DNA of 64,000 bases from Polytrichum commune (GCA_950295325.1 OX485803.1:17610001-17674000), one strand, 5' to 3'; numbered from the stretch's first letter, positions 23,268 to 36,772 are shown. Program-made: numbers and translations. The notes: generated by a model from the letters alone, not told the origin.

Positions 23268-25600
23268 ATTAGCAGCCTTCTTCTTTGATACACCCACAAA
23301 CCGAAGACTATAACTCCAGCAGCGTGGCGGTTCTTTCTTGTAAAAGCAGAATTCTATATTCTACTTCCATGCCGTCGTTGTTATTCCAATATACATGTAT
23401 CTTCCTGCGGTATCATGTCACAAAATAATTCGGTTGGCGCTCCAATCTATCTCAAGGAGATAGAACGATAAGAAATTGAGGATGATATGATAGAGCGACT
23501 TCGGGTAACGTCTCCCATATTATGTTAGCTCTAATCGTTGGTATCAAAATATTTCATTACCATGTAACAGCATCTATATGGAGGAGATAAAGTTCGGAGG
23601 TAACACAAAGTCAGACGGTGCCAAGAAACGGTGTCTTGACCAAGTGACATCGACAAGTTAATAACTTAACTCTGTAATCCTTCCTCCTCTCACTTCTGAT
23701 ACTCCCCCCAATTACATATTGTACGTCAGTAACCCTATCACGGGACTCAATCACGTGTAAGAAGAGACTCGTTAGAGACCTCAATTCTGGATATTAATGG
23801 CAACAAGGAGGAGAGGAAATAGAAGGAAGTAAATCCTTCTTGGAAATCATCAAGAGATGACCGGAACAACGCCAGACTAGAAAGCTTGTCGACAAGCTGA
23901 CGAGAGAATTGTAGAGCAAGTAATAGAAGAGAGAGGCCGTACAGGGCGTTGAAGGAAGAAGAAGCTACACAATGATTTCGCTTCTATAAGAACCAGAACC
24001 CCACCAAGAAGTCGCTTCCGGCAAAGACTTCCATGGAATGGAGGGAAAAGGAAACGCTCGAAACAGAAACGACGAGGGTCTTATTGAGATTCATAAGCAA
24101 AGATTAAAAACTGTACATAACAGGCTGTGCAGTATAAATTCATCGCTTCGCTCACCGAAACCGCTCCCTTCAGAAACCGTTTGACAAGCGTTCTGAAGTA
24201 TATGCAACTGGTCACTCTCCCAAGGCCTCAGCGATCTTGAAGGATTACGCTCCTCCAGAAAATCTCCGCTTTGTGTCCCTTACTACTCTCAAATTCGTCG
24301 AACAAAATCATGTACAGAGTACATTCGAGGAATCCAAAAAAAAGAAAGGGAAAAAATGTACAAATATTACAAAGAGTCAGTTGAATACAGAACTGCGTCC
24401 ACTCTGAAGATAGTGCGTGCACCAATATTGATACAGGAATTGTGTCGTCCTCCGAATTCGAATATCTCGAAGCTCTTAGAAAATACTATCACTGCGATGA
24501 TGAACCCGGTGGTCCAGTACCACGCGTTTTCTTTGTATTGGTTAACCGCCTGCCTTCCACAAATCCTTCCTTCTCCTTCCGTGTTCCTCCGAATTGGTAT
24601 TATCTACGCCTCATAACCCCTTCTTGTGCATGACAGTCAACCAATTGCACCTACGCTTTCGCTCTCCACACATACGCCTCATCAATACTGCCCCTCGCAA
24701 ACGAACGCATCAGACTCTGCGCTGTATTTGCCTTATCAATACAAATGCCATTCCACTTCCTGACGGGCTCCTGATTGAATCTTTCTGACAACTCACGAGC
24801 ATGCAAACGACTCCCTCCTCCGCTGAGTCTCTCTCCTCTTCAATCCTTCTCGTAGAAACTGAACTCAATTCCACGCACAAGAAGGAAACACTACGGCACA
24901 CCAATTCATCATCGGTAGGTTCGCTCCCTCCAGCACCTCCTTGATTTCACTCACAGACACAACCTATTCCAATACGGTGTTTCCACGACCAACTCCTATT
25001 CCTACCCCTTCTTTCCTTTCCTCCCCTCGCTCCGTCCCTTGAATTCCACCTCGAAACTCGGTCACAAAAGGTTCACACCAAAAAGAGGCAGACGACACAA
25101 ATCAAAAGAAAAGAAAAAAATCTTCCAGAGTGAAGTTTTCTTTCCTTCGTTCTAACTTCTCCTCTCTCATGTCAAGGAGTAAGAAGTAGGTATTTCTGAC
25201 AGTTCACCGTTATTGAACGACGGAAGAGGAGAAGATCAGACCAATCCACTTCCCCGACGCAAGCGAACGGCTGTTCTTCAACTGCCGCCATCGTCCGCGT
25301 CGCCATTCTATTCGCCCCTCCACTCGCGACCTCTCTAAATTTGTCACCAATCTTTTGTCCCCCAGCAACGGAGATCGAGCGGGGGTGAAAAAAAACGGTG
25401 CTGGTAAGAAAGAGGAGACGCTCATGGACAGACGACAAGAGGAAATGAGGATGGCAAGGGAATAATTACGTAGGAATTAGAAATTAGGAGAATAAGGAAT
25501 AAATAAGGAAGGCACGCGGCTCTTCCTTCTCCTTCCCTTCCCTTCCCTTTCCTCTCCTTTCCTTTCCTTTCTTTTCGCCCTTAGGTATTTTCCCTGGTTC
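23268..25600 (-). promoter_or_regulatory. Putative leader and promoter region of the IRE-like kinase gene
   Basis: About 2.3 kb upstream of the start codon. It is clearly more GC-rich and less repetitive than the flanking intergenic DNA. It contains a long polypyrimidine tract on the plus strand (GA-rich on the coding strand) at about 25512-25576. No convincing TATA box or leader exon boundary could be fixed, so transcription start and any leader intron remain unknown. Short open frames here show no recognisable protein. Confidence 0.45.
25512..25576. repeat. Polypyrimidine (CCCTT/CTTTC)n tract
   Basis: Almost pure C/T on the plus strand. On the kinase gene's strand it reads as a GA-rich tract, a type of element often found in plant core promoters and leaders. 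Confidence 0.8.
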
Positions 25601-25944
25601 TGTTACCACCTAACTCACACCGTCCACCCGGCCATTCCAACTCTAGCACACACCTAATTAGGTAGACTGCCGAATTGAGTGACGAGTCTTTCTGTTTGTA
25701 TGTTACCTACGTGCCGCTTGCCGCTGCCATCTACAAGAACGACTGATCATCTAGCACTCGTCCGTCGAAAGAGTGGCAAATCCTGCACGCTCGTGATCAT
25801 GATCATGAAGACAGAAGAGTCCGCCCCATTGAAGCTGCTCCTTGGCGACCCTGTTGGGACGGCGGTGGGGCCAGCCAGCCACCACGAAGGTAGACTCTTG
25901 TGGGACCAAGTGGCAGGCATAACAGCCTCCTCCGACTCCGCCAT

Positions 25945-26420
25945 CGCCATCGCCATGGCCATGGCCCCCCAACGCCCATCGCCTGGACGCTCGCACACCG
26001 CTCCTACTACCCTAACTCATCCACCACTCGCTGGATGGGTGGCTGGATGGATGGTTAGTTGGATGGATGATTTATGCACACCTTATCATCCATTTTCGAT
26101 GAGCCAACGGGCGCTCTGCCCACCTTCATCCGTCCACAATTCAAAAGTGAGGCCGCTTGAACTGACATGACATGTGCTCTCTAATAACCAGAATATGGCT
26201 TTCGATCTCCGCCGTGTCTCGTATTCATCCATTTCTCCGTCTGAGTTTCTCATCCGTTTCGGATGAACGGGTGGCACCCAATCCGCCCACATTCATCCAT
26301 CTTCCTCGTTACAGATTTCGGCATCTTCATCCTCGCTCCTCACTTTCATCCGTCCACATTCCAAGGCAGGCTACATTGTAACTGACTGACATGCACTTTT
26401 TAACCAAATATGGCTTTCGT
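25945..26420. repeat. Degenerate duplication rich in GGAT/ATCC motifs upstream of the kinase gene
   Basis: (GCCATC)n at about 25940-25965 and GGAT(G)G repeats at 26033-26070 precede two related blocks: 26100-26210 and 26340-26425. Both contain CATCCGTCCACA(A/T)TC, a G-rich spacer, CTGACATG(A/C) and ATATGGCTTTCG. Noncoding. Confidence 0.6.
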
Positions 26421-26741
26421 GATAAATTATGTGAAAGTATAAAGGCGGGGTTCCATGAGTCTGATGAGGCTATGCCCCCCCCCCCCCTCCTTTCCTCCTT
26501 ATACAATAAAGTAGACCGCAATTAAACTAATGAGGAAGCACAAAGGTTATGATTGACGGAATATTGCTTATAGGGAAGGTGTATGAGGCCCGGGTATCAA
26601 AACTATGCCAAACACATTATAACATTATACATCCGCTACTACACTTTGTTACGTGGGTCCAAGGAAGGAAGTGCTATTATTCTAGAATCATTGTCTTCGA
26701 AGGCACATATTCCATCGTTGTCGGTCTGTATCTGAGGCAAG

Positions 26742-26973
26742 CACTACATACATACACTAATGCGTGGAAAGAGGTCCCACCTATTAAGATTGTGGGGCTT
26801 AGAACACACTTCTCGCTTGACATGGACAAGTATTAGGACATATCCCCATTTACATGTGTCCAATCAACAATTACCATATGTTGGAACTCAACACATGTAA
26901 ATGGGACTGCATGTCGCAATGGCTGTCCATGTCAAATGTGAAGTGTGTTCTAGGTCCACATTTTCTAGTAGTG
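26742..26973. mobile_element. CACTA-like miniature element with hairpin arms
   Basis: The right end is TTTTCTAGTAGTG, whose complement CACTACTAGAAAA is the classic CACTA/EnSpm terminus. The arms at about 26790-26860 and 26890-26960 are complementary over roughly 70 bp (for example AGAACACACTTC..TGACATGGACA and CCCATTTACATGTGT). The left end is placed at CACTAC (26742) but is less certain, and the three-base duplication is not preserved. Confidence 0.6.
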
Positions 26974-28613
26974 ATGAAGGAGAGCAGTGATTACATGAAG
27001 CTAATTAAGGAAAGTCACAACCAAACGTCGGTGACGCAACATGTGATCAATTGGAAAATCTATATCTAAAAATCATATATCAAATTTAACATTAAGATAA
27101 TCAACAATGTCCTCACCATTGTGGCTTCATATTGTATGTTGGATTAGTCATTTCATACATTGGTTAGCAACCGGCTATTCATCTTGTATGCCGTGTGATA
27201 CCCTATTTTTTTTATTGTCCCAACATTTAGACTAAGTTTCATCGTACAACATAAATGGAACGTTATGCACATGATATCAATAGAGAATACCTTGCACCAA
27301 TTTCATTTACATTCAAATTACATGGTAATGTACGAAAGACAAAAGACGGCTTGCCAATCTCATAAACCCTAAACCCTAAACCAATGTGGGTAAAACCCTA
27401 ATGCAGGCAATGACCTGATAAATGGTACTTGTGCTGAGAGGGGAGCCAACAAGAACATAGTAACTTAAGTCTATGTCACATGAGGTTATCTGAGTCAAAC
27501 CATATAAAAAACCAAAGGATCATTCACACTCTTCTACATTATTTTTTCTATTACTAGCGTGGGTTACCATTTGTAGTTACGCATTGCGAAACATTTTACT
27601 GAGCACATCATTTTAAACCCAAACAACATAAGTAGTTAGTATGCACACCGAAGAATATGATATACTTTAGTTGGTAAAAATTACAATATTGTTTGTAAAT
27701 AGTTATGGCAACACATAACCCCAAATGGTCACCCAAACTAACATGACAAAAAGGTGTAGTGTACCATATCACACCTTAGCACCTTAACTTGTGGATTAAA
27801 ACGGGATTCCAAGTCATATGGTGAAACGTTCTTCAACCCCCTAGAAGTTGAAGCAAACTCTCCCCATAACCGCGTAAGCATCTACGTCCGGTTCAAAAAC
27901 TTACTTGAGGAAATCAACGTCGCCTACGATACATCTAACCATCATACGGACACCACCTTCGCATCATAACAACGATTGTTCCCCCAAAACTTCCAGCCAT
28001 CCACTCATCCAAACCCATGAAACTATAACATAAACGTGTACATTGGTATCGTCGAGCATCTAGAACATTCACCTCGGCCCGCATGCATGCCAAACCGGTT
28101 CCATGGAACGGTCCCAAGGGCGTGCGCTTGGTCTCCCAACCCCGGAACTATTCACTCTCTAATAACCAACAAACATACACGTGTACGGTGTTCCTATTAA
28201 TTGATACTCCTTGAATGTATGGAATCGGAATGGATGTTGGAATATAATGTATGATTCAAGAATAGAAATTGGAATGGGTCGGTAAACTAGCCTTCCTTCC
28301 TCATCCTCCCCACCTGACGAGATTTTATCCGCATCAATAATTTAAGCTCTCCCCGGAATTAGTCACCGGAATCATTGTGCTAGGGCTTGACCTTTCCACC
28401 TTCACCACTCATTGGGTCCCCGGGGGGGGGGGTATATGTTTCCACATATATAGTGTAGGCCGTGCAATTATATATCCAACTAACAACAACCCCATCTCTC
28501 TATACCCGAGTTATTTTAATGGTAGCCAAGTTGGGGCGGTTGCCTAGCTAGCGGGCCACCTCGTCATCATCGTATATGGTTTGATTGAGTGAGGTTAGTG
28601 GATCACACCACCA
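26974..28613. other. Intergenic DNA with one telomere-like motif
   Basis: No gene seen. A short (CCCTAAA)2-3 motif lies at 27364-27381. The remaining sequence is unrecognised. Confidence 0.5.
27364..27381. repeat. Interstitial telomere-like repeat (AAACCCT)n
   Basis: Two to three plant-type telomere units. Similar short tracts occur at 29290-29304 and 30829-30843. Confidence 0.7.
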
Positions 28614-28759
28614 CACTACGAGGAGTGTGGGGCCGAGACCACACGTCCGTTTGACGTTTACGTCGATCGTCATAGATCGGGCGTGACGCCTGTAAACGAG
28701 GTCATGTCGTCGTCTGTCGACATGGGAAGTGTGTTCTAGGCTCATGTTTTCTAGTAGTG
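28614..28759. mobile_element. CACTA-like MITE, 146 bp
   Basis: Begins CACTACGAGGAGTG and ends TTTTCTAGTAGTG. The inward complements align over about 40 bp, differing mostly by G/A and C/T changes. The right arm (AAGTGTGTTCTAGG) matches the right arm of the element at 26742-26973. The neighbouring three bases do not match, so the target duplication has decayed. Confidence 0.6.
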
Positions 28760-31700
28760 GTGAAAGTTTGCGACCACGTGCAGCGGCCATGGATGTCCTT
28801 GTTCGACTCGACTTATGGATGTCGTGTGATTAGGATGGGCGCGTGACCCCGATCTGACGTGATGAACTCCTCGGTAAGTTAAATCAAGGGATTCGAACAT
28901 GCATACAAGTATCCGATGACCGTAGGAAGTTGGGAATCCCGGTAGCCACTGCACACAAATTCATCAGCACGTTTTGGGCTACGAAACTGTTGAGGGCCGG
29001 GAGGGTCAAGGGTGGTTACTGGACATAACCATTGGGACCCATTTTTCCTGGGCCCTTTGATCATGAAGATCTAGGGCTTAGATTGAGCGTGGCACCGCGG
29101 GGGGGGGGGGAGTTAGAACATGGGTTATGTTCTAAAGAAGTAAAAAAAAAACTCCATTTGTGGAACATCACCTTAGACATCGAATACTTATCGGTAAATA
29201 AGAATTGGATCCATAAATATTTGGCACATGAAGTGACGTACCCAAATTTAGGGAGACGTTGACTTCCCCATAGTATGACTCCCTCTCCCCCCTAAACCCT
29301 AAACACATGCCCTCAATCTAGGTTGTCAATCTCCATGATTGGAAGGTCCAAAGGAGAGGCCACCAAAATGGTTATGTCCGATAACTCGACTTGGGCCTCC
29401 TAGTCTGATTCGGGCTAATTCTAATTCAGATCATTCACCTCATTCTTTTGCATCCAAAGAAAAAGAGTCACATAGAGATTACCAGTAGGAACACTAACAC
29501 AAGGAACCCAACTAAGGATGGGTTTACGCTAGTGTTGCAGACCAAGAGACTCCAAGATCAAACGATCCTATATCGGTGTGATCACTACGCATATTGATAA
29601 ACAAAGCCACAAGTGTTTGTGATTGATTTTTTACCCAACTTACTTTGCATTGGGTAAAGAGGCAACCTAATTGCACATGTCAATGTAACACAAGCGCCCA
29701 ATCGCAAGAGTGCGATGCTCTATTCCTATCCTACAGCTAGATCCAGTCGGTGGTCCGACCACGGCCAAGCTTTGGTTCATTTTAGAGACCCTTCAACCAG
29801 CAATCACTTGCAACCATACTCTCCACCTGAAGAACGAGCTGCTAACACTAACACTTCCAGCTCACATCACACACATGACTGGATTTGATTGGTGGATTTC
29901 AGATACCATCACTAAGTCTCTTCCCACAAGACAAAGCGCATACATAACTAAAACTTACGTCGGTTCGGTTATGTGTCAAAGCTTAACAACTCCATGGCGG
30001 CAGGAGTGACTGAATAATCACTGTCCCTGCAAACCGGGGTTGGATGGATAACTTCATTTTAATTAAAAACAAAGAGTTGGAAATCTCTTGTGGATTGGGC
30101 TCGGAATTAGAAGATGGCCTTGGTGACATGAAAGCGGCGGTTGAGACTTTGGAACCACAAGTGATGGGGATGTTCACGTGCACTTTGCAGTTTTACTTAC
30201 AGGAAAAGGCACGTGGGAAGAAGGTAAGGTATGTGGGGGTGTGATTCGCTTCCTTCTTCATGCTCTCCAACTTTCTACAAGTAGATTAATTACACAACGA
30301 AGCTTGTGTTGCATTAGCAAATCTATGATGAAGCATTATGTGTTGGCAAACACGTTAGAGGTCTTTGTAAAGTAAAGGAGACGAAACCATGGGTTTAGTT
30401 CGAACCGTGAGTTTTATGAGAATGAATACCAAGAGTCGTTCAAGTTTTCTTAATGTTGAAATTACCATGCACAAGGGAGTGGCGTTAGGTTATTTAAAAT
30501 TAGGGTTTTTAGATTGTGCTACGAAGATGGGTGGGGCAAGCGAGTCTTGGATGGGTCGAAAAGGGATTCAAGATGACATGTCTCGTGTGCATACCGTAGT
30601 TTAGACCCTCAAACGCTCTCAAAATTTGAGAGGTGAAAATAGGAGGTCCCAAAAGTTTCACCCAACTCTCAAAAGAGGCTTTGATGTATGATGAGCTAAT
30701 GCGCTCTTAAGAAAATATTTTCTCAAAGAAGGGTCAAACCCATGGATTCGTCCCTCCTTGAGAGACTTTACGGATAACTTTATTGAATTGGAAATCAAAC
30801 CTCCCCTGATTTCGTTATGGTTATCGGACCCTAAACCCTAAAGCAATCAAATGTTGCTACAATGAAACAACCGTAATAGTAGTATTCGTGTAGTAGGCAT
30901 GTACTTTCTTCTGTACATGAACACAAAATTATTGAAAACACAAGAAATAAGGTACATGGTGCTAAAATTCATACCCTAAAATCTTGCCCACTAAGTACAT
31001 ACTGATTCTGAGGGAGAATGTCCACCACTTTAATATCATAGTTTAGGGCTTCAAATTTTATTTTTTTGTTTTTTAATTTGACTTTTGGTCATGTTTGTAC
31101 CTATGGTTTGGTATTGTTATAGTCTACCAATTTTGAACACCGGCCCATTTGACACACGGTAGTGATTTGAGACATTGTTAAGTTAGACCATATTTCATGG
31201 CCAATAGAGTCTTTAGAGGAACATAACCAACACATGAAGGGAAAGCCAAAAACAAAACAAACAAGCGGCTAGTCACAAGAATGCTTTGCCCTATAATAAA
31301 TTTCATTCAAACTAAGTACACAAAAAGTCACGATTACCTTCATGTTCACATTGCTCATCTAAGAGGCCAAACTTTTGGCTCATTCCACGTACCACCACTA
31401 ACTTTCTTCCCCACATGGTAGCGCCAACAAACAAACGAAACTCTCATCACTCAAAATCTCAAACCACACCTTTGGTGGACAAGTCAAATCTTTGGTTTGC
31501 AAAAGACCACTAGAACACTTGATTTGGGCTTAGTGAGTTGTATTCAAAGTTTGTTTTCATTTTATGAATGGAAAGGTCCATTTGATGCCAAAAAAAGGAA
31601 AAAAAGGAAGAAAAAAAATGCTACATCTTGTGAATTTACTTCTTTAATTTAAGTGATATTGAGTCATCGTGTGACTAGGTACACCTTTAAAACCCATCAT

Positions 31701-33503
31701 TATGGTCCATTATAATTTTGACAAAGCAAAATAATTTTGGTCAATGTAACTTTTCCTAACCCACACCATTTTTTAGCTCACAATATCACTTGTTTAGAAC
31801 GAGGAATAAATTACAAATATTTTCTCACAAATGATGAAAGACCATGCATTCAAAAATGTAACATCAATAAACTATCACCATTTTCTTGGCATTTTATCAT
31901 TCAATATTTGAATACTACTAGTCTATTAGTTTACAAGTCAAATTAATATTCACCCCACACATTGAAACCAATGTGCCACATTATTTTGTACCCACGCTAA
32001 TTTTCAACCCATAATAATAGGTACAAAAGATGTAGTACTTGCAGGAAAGAGGGATTTATCGCATATGAGTGCACCTCTCATTCATCCAGAAATAAAAGCC
32101 CTGAGATAGCACGCAACCTAGATGTTTCTATTTTTAGTTGTATGTGACACCATGAATAGTTCTAGAGACCTCAAATGAGTCTAGTTGAAGGCATTTGAGA
32201 TGGTTCAACCACAAATCTATAGGAGGTCACATATTTATGTTGGATGAATGAGAGGTGCTCCCAAGGGGTGGACTCTTCATTGGAAACCTAAATGACATGC
32301 ATGGGTCATTATGAAATTAAACCCCCTATATGTGGAAAAGTTGTAGAGAAAAGCAATTGTATATGTAGTAATGGTATGCTAGAAAATGAACTTCAGTATT
32401 TTTACTTAGTTGTTTAATTTAATATGATAAATGCTCCACTACATATACAAAATATAAATCATGAAGTATATAACCCTTTATTACATATAAAATCCACTTT
32501 CACTTTCCAATGAGAAAGTTATTGAACCCTTTTTCATACATAGCATGTAACCCAATGATTGCACCAAACAAACAAAGACAAGAGCACAATAACTTAGCCA
32601 CAACTAAAGAGTAAAACTAAAGGGAGTTCATGAGCGTTCTAAGAGCCTCCAATTGGTAAAATCCTAAATTCCAATTGAAAACCCTGACAAAAATGGACAA
32701 GGTAATCATTGAGGACTATGACCATATGACAACAAATAGATGAAAACGTGAATTAGATGAAATAAACACATCTATTGTCAATTCAATCCTCAAAACCTCA
32801 GGGGGGGCATTTGTACATCTACATTTACATCGAAATTCTTAATAGCCTTTTTAAATGTAGACACTAGAGAAAAAATAATACATCTTGCTTATGTATATTT
32901 TGTACGTTACTGCCTCAAATAAGACTCCTTCTTACATCAACGTTAGTTTGTACGCGGTATGAAGAGTCCACCCCCCATAGTTGTTCAAATGTGCTCATAT
33001 GTGATAATTCCCTCTTTCCGTACTTGGGAACTTCTTTTATGGACTCCACATAACCAAACTCCATTGTGTCAAAAGGACTTGGAAAGAATGTGAGGAGGAA
33101 TGAGCGGTTAAAATGAGCAGTAATGATAAATTTTAGACATTGGTGTTATGTTCAAGCCAACTTTTGGCTTCATTAATTCATAGTAATTTCAATTTAAGGA
33201 ATAAAATTAACAAAAAAAATTGAAATCCTCTTGATCTCTATCTTCCTACACGGGGATAATTTGCACCACCTTGTACTTCTCTTGATTTGGCGCATAATCT
33301 CTTAAGTGATCGGTTATGAGTGCCTCTACTCTGGACTTCCATAGTGCTAGTCTACTAAGCTAGGCGCACAACCTACTCCTAGGTTGGAGTATTGAGCTTC
33401 CCATGGAAACTCTTTTTTTCATTGAATTTTTTTTTAAAATCTTTTGGGGACTGCCCTATCAAATTTGGGTCAAATGGCATAGGTGGAAATTTTGTTTGGG
33501 TTA
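28760..33503. other. Intergenic DNA with scattered repeats
   Basis: No gene supported. It contains telomere-like motifs (29290, 30829), a segment at 30200-30370 related to 45255-45400, and a segment at about 32800-32960 related to 3240-3420. Poly-G runs occur at 28421 and 29099. Confidence 0.5.
30200..30370. repeat. Dispersed repeat, copy 1 (partner at 45255-45400)
   Basis: Shares GGTACGTGGGTGT/GGTATGTGGGGGTGT, TTCGCTTCCTT/TTCGATTTGTT, CTCCAACTT and TTGTGTTGCATTAGCAAA with the plus-strand segment at 45255-45400, in the same order and spacing. Function unknown. Confidence 0.6.
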
Positions 33504-34442
33504 GGGCCGGTTTACACTATGGACTAGGAGGTCATCTTAGGGTGTTGTAAGAGTGTTGATTGGTTGTTGAACTCATCCCATGACCACTTCGGTTTACACC
33601 AAGGAAAAAATGGCAAAGTGACCATGAAGGTCAAGGTCCCCAAAAGACAGTTTTAAGGCCTAATTAATGGTCCAACGGGTTTTGTAGTGAGAGAGGCAAG
33701 AGAGGTGATCTAGTAGGAAAAAAACAAGGGCCTATGGCAGAGAAATGCGAATATAATACTTTTTTGATGAAAATGTTTTTGGGGGCTTTATATACAACTC
33801 TCCCAAGTAGGTAAGGCTCACAAGGCACATTTTTCAACATATATATGATGTAATGAATCTTGAGAAGCAAGTCCACCCTCTATGTGCCTAGACCATGTCA
33901 CAGCCCATGAGACATACCATTTCTTCCATGCCTTACCCCTTAATCTTGCTCCCACATGTTTCATCAAACAATGTGGGACATCTAGAACTCAAGAATTCGA
34001 GTACACATGGTGAAGTGGGTTGCAAATAATGCTCAATGTACAACACAAGGTACATGTCACATGTAAATTACATTGAACATGTACAAATTAAATCGCTAAT
34101 TTTTTTGTGAGAAGATTTGCAAGCCACATCTTCGACACATTAAATATGAAGTGAAGACAAATAAAGCCCAAGAGAAGACAAGAGAATGAGCAATCTTGAT
34201 TATTATTATTTTGTCAAAAATGCCCTTTTTGGACATATATTAAAAAAAATCAGTACATCCACTCTTTTGGTGCATGGTCTTTCTTCTTGGTCCACATTTG
34301 GTTTATAGTTAGTGAGGGGCCCAAGGCTTTTAAAACTGATTTTCTAAGAAGTTGGACCATGGAAGATGGAGCATGAACTCGGACCATTGAAAAAGGCCCT
34401 CTTACATGGTCCGACTTCATGGTCTATAGTGTGAACCAACCC
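33504..34442. mobile_element. PIF/Harbinger-like non-autonomous element, copy 2
   Basis: 939 bp. Left end GGGCCGGTTTACACTATGGA; the right end read inward is GGGTTGGTTCACACTATAGA, giving inverted repeats of about 30 bp. Perfect TTA target duplication at 33501-33503 and 34443-34445, as expected for PIF/Harbinger. The interior matches copy 1 (242-1252) but lacks the nested element. No transposase frame remains. Confidence 0.85.
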
Positions 34443-34529
34443 TTAGAAGGCGGAAATTTTGATATGGCTATAGTAGAGACATTGATTAACAATGAACAAG
34501 GAAAACCGGTACACTAAATAAAATATGAA

Positions 34530-34890
34530 TTTCATGTCACCAATTCTAGTTGACTTTCTCAATACTAATTGTAAACCGTGGTGTAGTGTCACCAACACGA
34601 AATGTTAACCCCACATTATTTGTCATTCCTAGTCATTTTTATTTTTATTTTGGGGGGGGGGAGGGGGGAATTATAGATTTACAGTGCTGCAATTATTGTC
34701 ACTTATCAAGTGACTTTTCATCCAAATTTCACTCATCCATAGCAATTTTTCATCACGAGTTCCTCACAAGAGGAGATAGGGTTTTGGCCACTGGATGAAC
34801 TCATCCATCATCCACGACAACATTCGTTCACTTATTCGCAAGAAGCGTCATCCAGAAAAGTTACCATAGTGACAGACACTAATAAACATC
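34530..34890 (+). repeat. Dispersed repeat family F, copy 1
   Basis: Shares an ordered series of blocks with 41395-41760, 43440-43545 (partial) and 46045-46375: CTCAATACTAATTGTAAACC, GTCACTTA(T/C)(C/A)AAGTGA, TTTTCATCCAAATTTCA, and CATCCATCATCCA(C/T)GA. Noncoding. Adjoins family D copy 2. Confidence 0.7.
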
Positions 34891-34897
34891 ATGTTGT

Positions 34898-35095
34898 GGT
34901 TGCAGATGAACTGGTTGATGAGTTTGAGAGCTCGAATAACCAGTTGATGTTCCAAAACTCCAGGAAAACCATCCACCGTTTTGTGAGGAATCTATGGAAT
35001 ATGCCTCAAATTACTAAGAATAAAATTATCTGCGTTTGACCAATTATGCCCGAAAACCTCCCCGGACAATGGGCGATTAAGTGCTTCTTCATGAG
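34898..35095 (+). repeat. Dispersed repeat family D, copy 2 (degenerate)
   Basis: Begins GTTGCAGATGAACTGGTTGA and contains GAGGAATCTATGGAATATGC followed by CTCAAAT, matching copy 1 at 10072. Reading frame badly decayed. Confidence 0.6.
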
Positions 35096-35162
35096 TGGGT
35101 CAAGATCATTCTCTCTGGGTTTGAATAAATCAACAAATGTCTGCACTGGAAAGGTCAAGAAT

Positions 35163-35192
35163 ACACACACACATACATATATATATATATGT
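35163..35192. repeat. (AC)n-(AT)n microsatellite
   Basis: Short AC run followed by an AT run. Confidence 0.8.
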
Positions 35193-36772
35193 ATAAGCAA
35201 GCTCACGTATGAGGACTTGACTTGGGCTTTGTGGCGTATATGTGAACTCATTCATCATGGAGAGAGAGAGGGAATTATTGCATACGACCTCACTTCTCAT
35301 TCATTCATTCATTCAACATAATTGCCTTGAAACAATATGCAACTTGGAGGCTACTTTTTAAAAGTTTGATTTGGCACCAGAATTAGTGTGGAAGATCCTA
35401 AATCAGTCTACCCGAGGTCATTCAAGATTGATGGACAACAAACTTATCAGGGGTCAAGTGTTTTGTTGGATGGATGAGAGGTACGCTCATGTAAGATAAC
35501 TCTCTCTCTTTCCATCCGTCATGGATGAAGGGGCTCTTGTAAATACAAGTCCCCCGTATGTTGAGGTTGATTCATTCCAAGAACGGTACAATGTTATTCT
35601 ATTACCGTGGGTTGAAACTTACGGTGTTCCGTTATGTTTTTATGTGCGAGTTGAGAACTAGGGTGGTCCAAGATCATTTTGAATATAGGTTTATGAGACT
35701 TTGGAAATTTGTGTCTGCTTCATGGAACATTGTCGTAGGATGGGTTACATGATTTGAGATGATGAAGCAAGTGGTTAGGTTTTGAAAAAAAAAGTAACCC
35801 TAAATCAACTGTCATTTTATAGGCAAATATGTTTGACATGCCACAATATATCATGTGAATGTGCTTATTTTTCCACTCCATTTTTGGGTTTGAACGTATG
35901 ATATCTCCTACTCCATATCCCATGGATCGATAAAGATCACATTCACCAAAATTATTGCAATATGTCAAAATTAAAGTGGACCGCAATAATAGGTGTGAAA
36001 GGTGCAACTTGGTCACATGGCAACCCAACTTCACCTACATCGAAAACGTAAATTCACAAGGTGTAACAACCTATTTTTCCTTCTTTTTTTCATTGCATCA
36101 AATGGTGTTTCCATTGACAAAATGAATACCTATACACGTTACAAGGCATCTCACTCAGCAACAATTTGTTTGTTCGTATGTTTGTTTGTTTTGTTCTCAG
36201 TTTTCCCTTCCTCTGGGTGTTGCTTATGTTTGGTTTTTATAAAATCTATCTTGATAACAAAATAAGCTTATAAGAAACCATGCCCTTGGGTTATAAGTCT
36301 AGACACATACATCTTTGAGTTGTGCCCCATCAATAGCACTTGAGGTGAAAATGAAATCAACTATTTGTACCCTATAATTTCCTTTTAAAGACAAATTTGA
36401 CTATGGAGCTAACATCATAGGCTCCAAATTTTCCTAAATGAACCTACTTGGAATGAATAAACCGTAAATGTATGATGTCATGTGTTTACTAGACCTTCTC
36501 ACCTTGGTAATAATGGTGGGCACTTGACTCAAAGAGGTGATGTCTAGCCTTGGCCATGCTAGTTGTCATCATGTAGTTCCTTAAACCTACAAGAAGTATT
36601 AATCGTTAAAACCATAGGTACCTCCTATGGATGTAAATGAGGCCACTATAATGGATCGAAAATCATACCAGCCAAGTTGTCATGTGCGGTGGAACATTGT
36701 AACGGCAAGGGCTAGCTAGCCACCCACCTCTTTAATATGGACCCCGTCACTATGAACCAAGGTTAAGGAAGT

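Noticed and set aside
23268-23297. Upstream extension of the kinase frame (VGVSKKKAAN)
   Set aside because: It begins with GTG rather than ATG, and an in-frame TAG lies further upstream; the first ATG at 23267 is preferred unless an upstream exon is spliced in.
28885-28900. tRNA T-loop-like GGATTCGAAC
   Set aside because: No acceptor stem, D-arm or anticodon arm could be placed around it.
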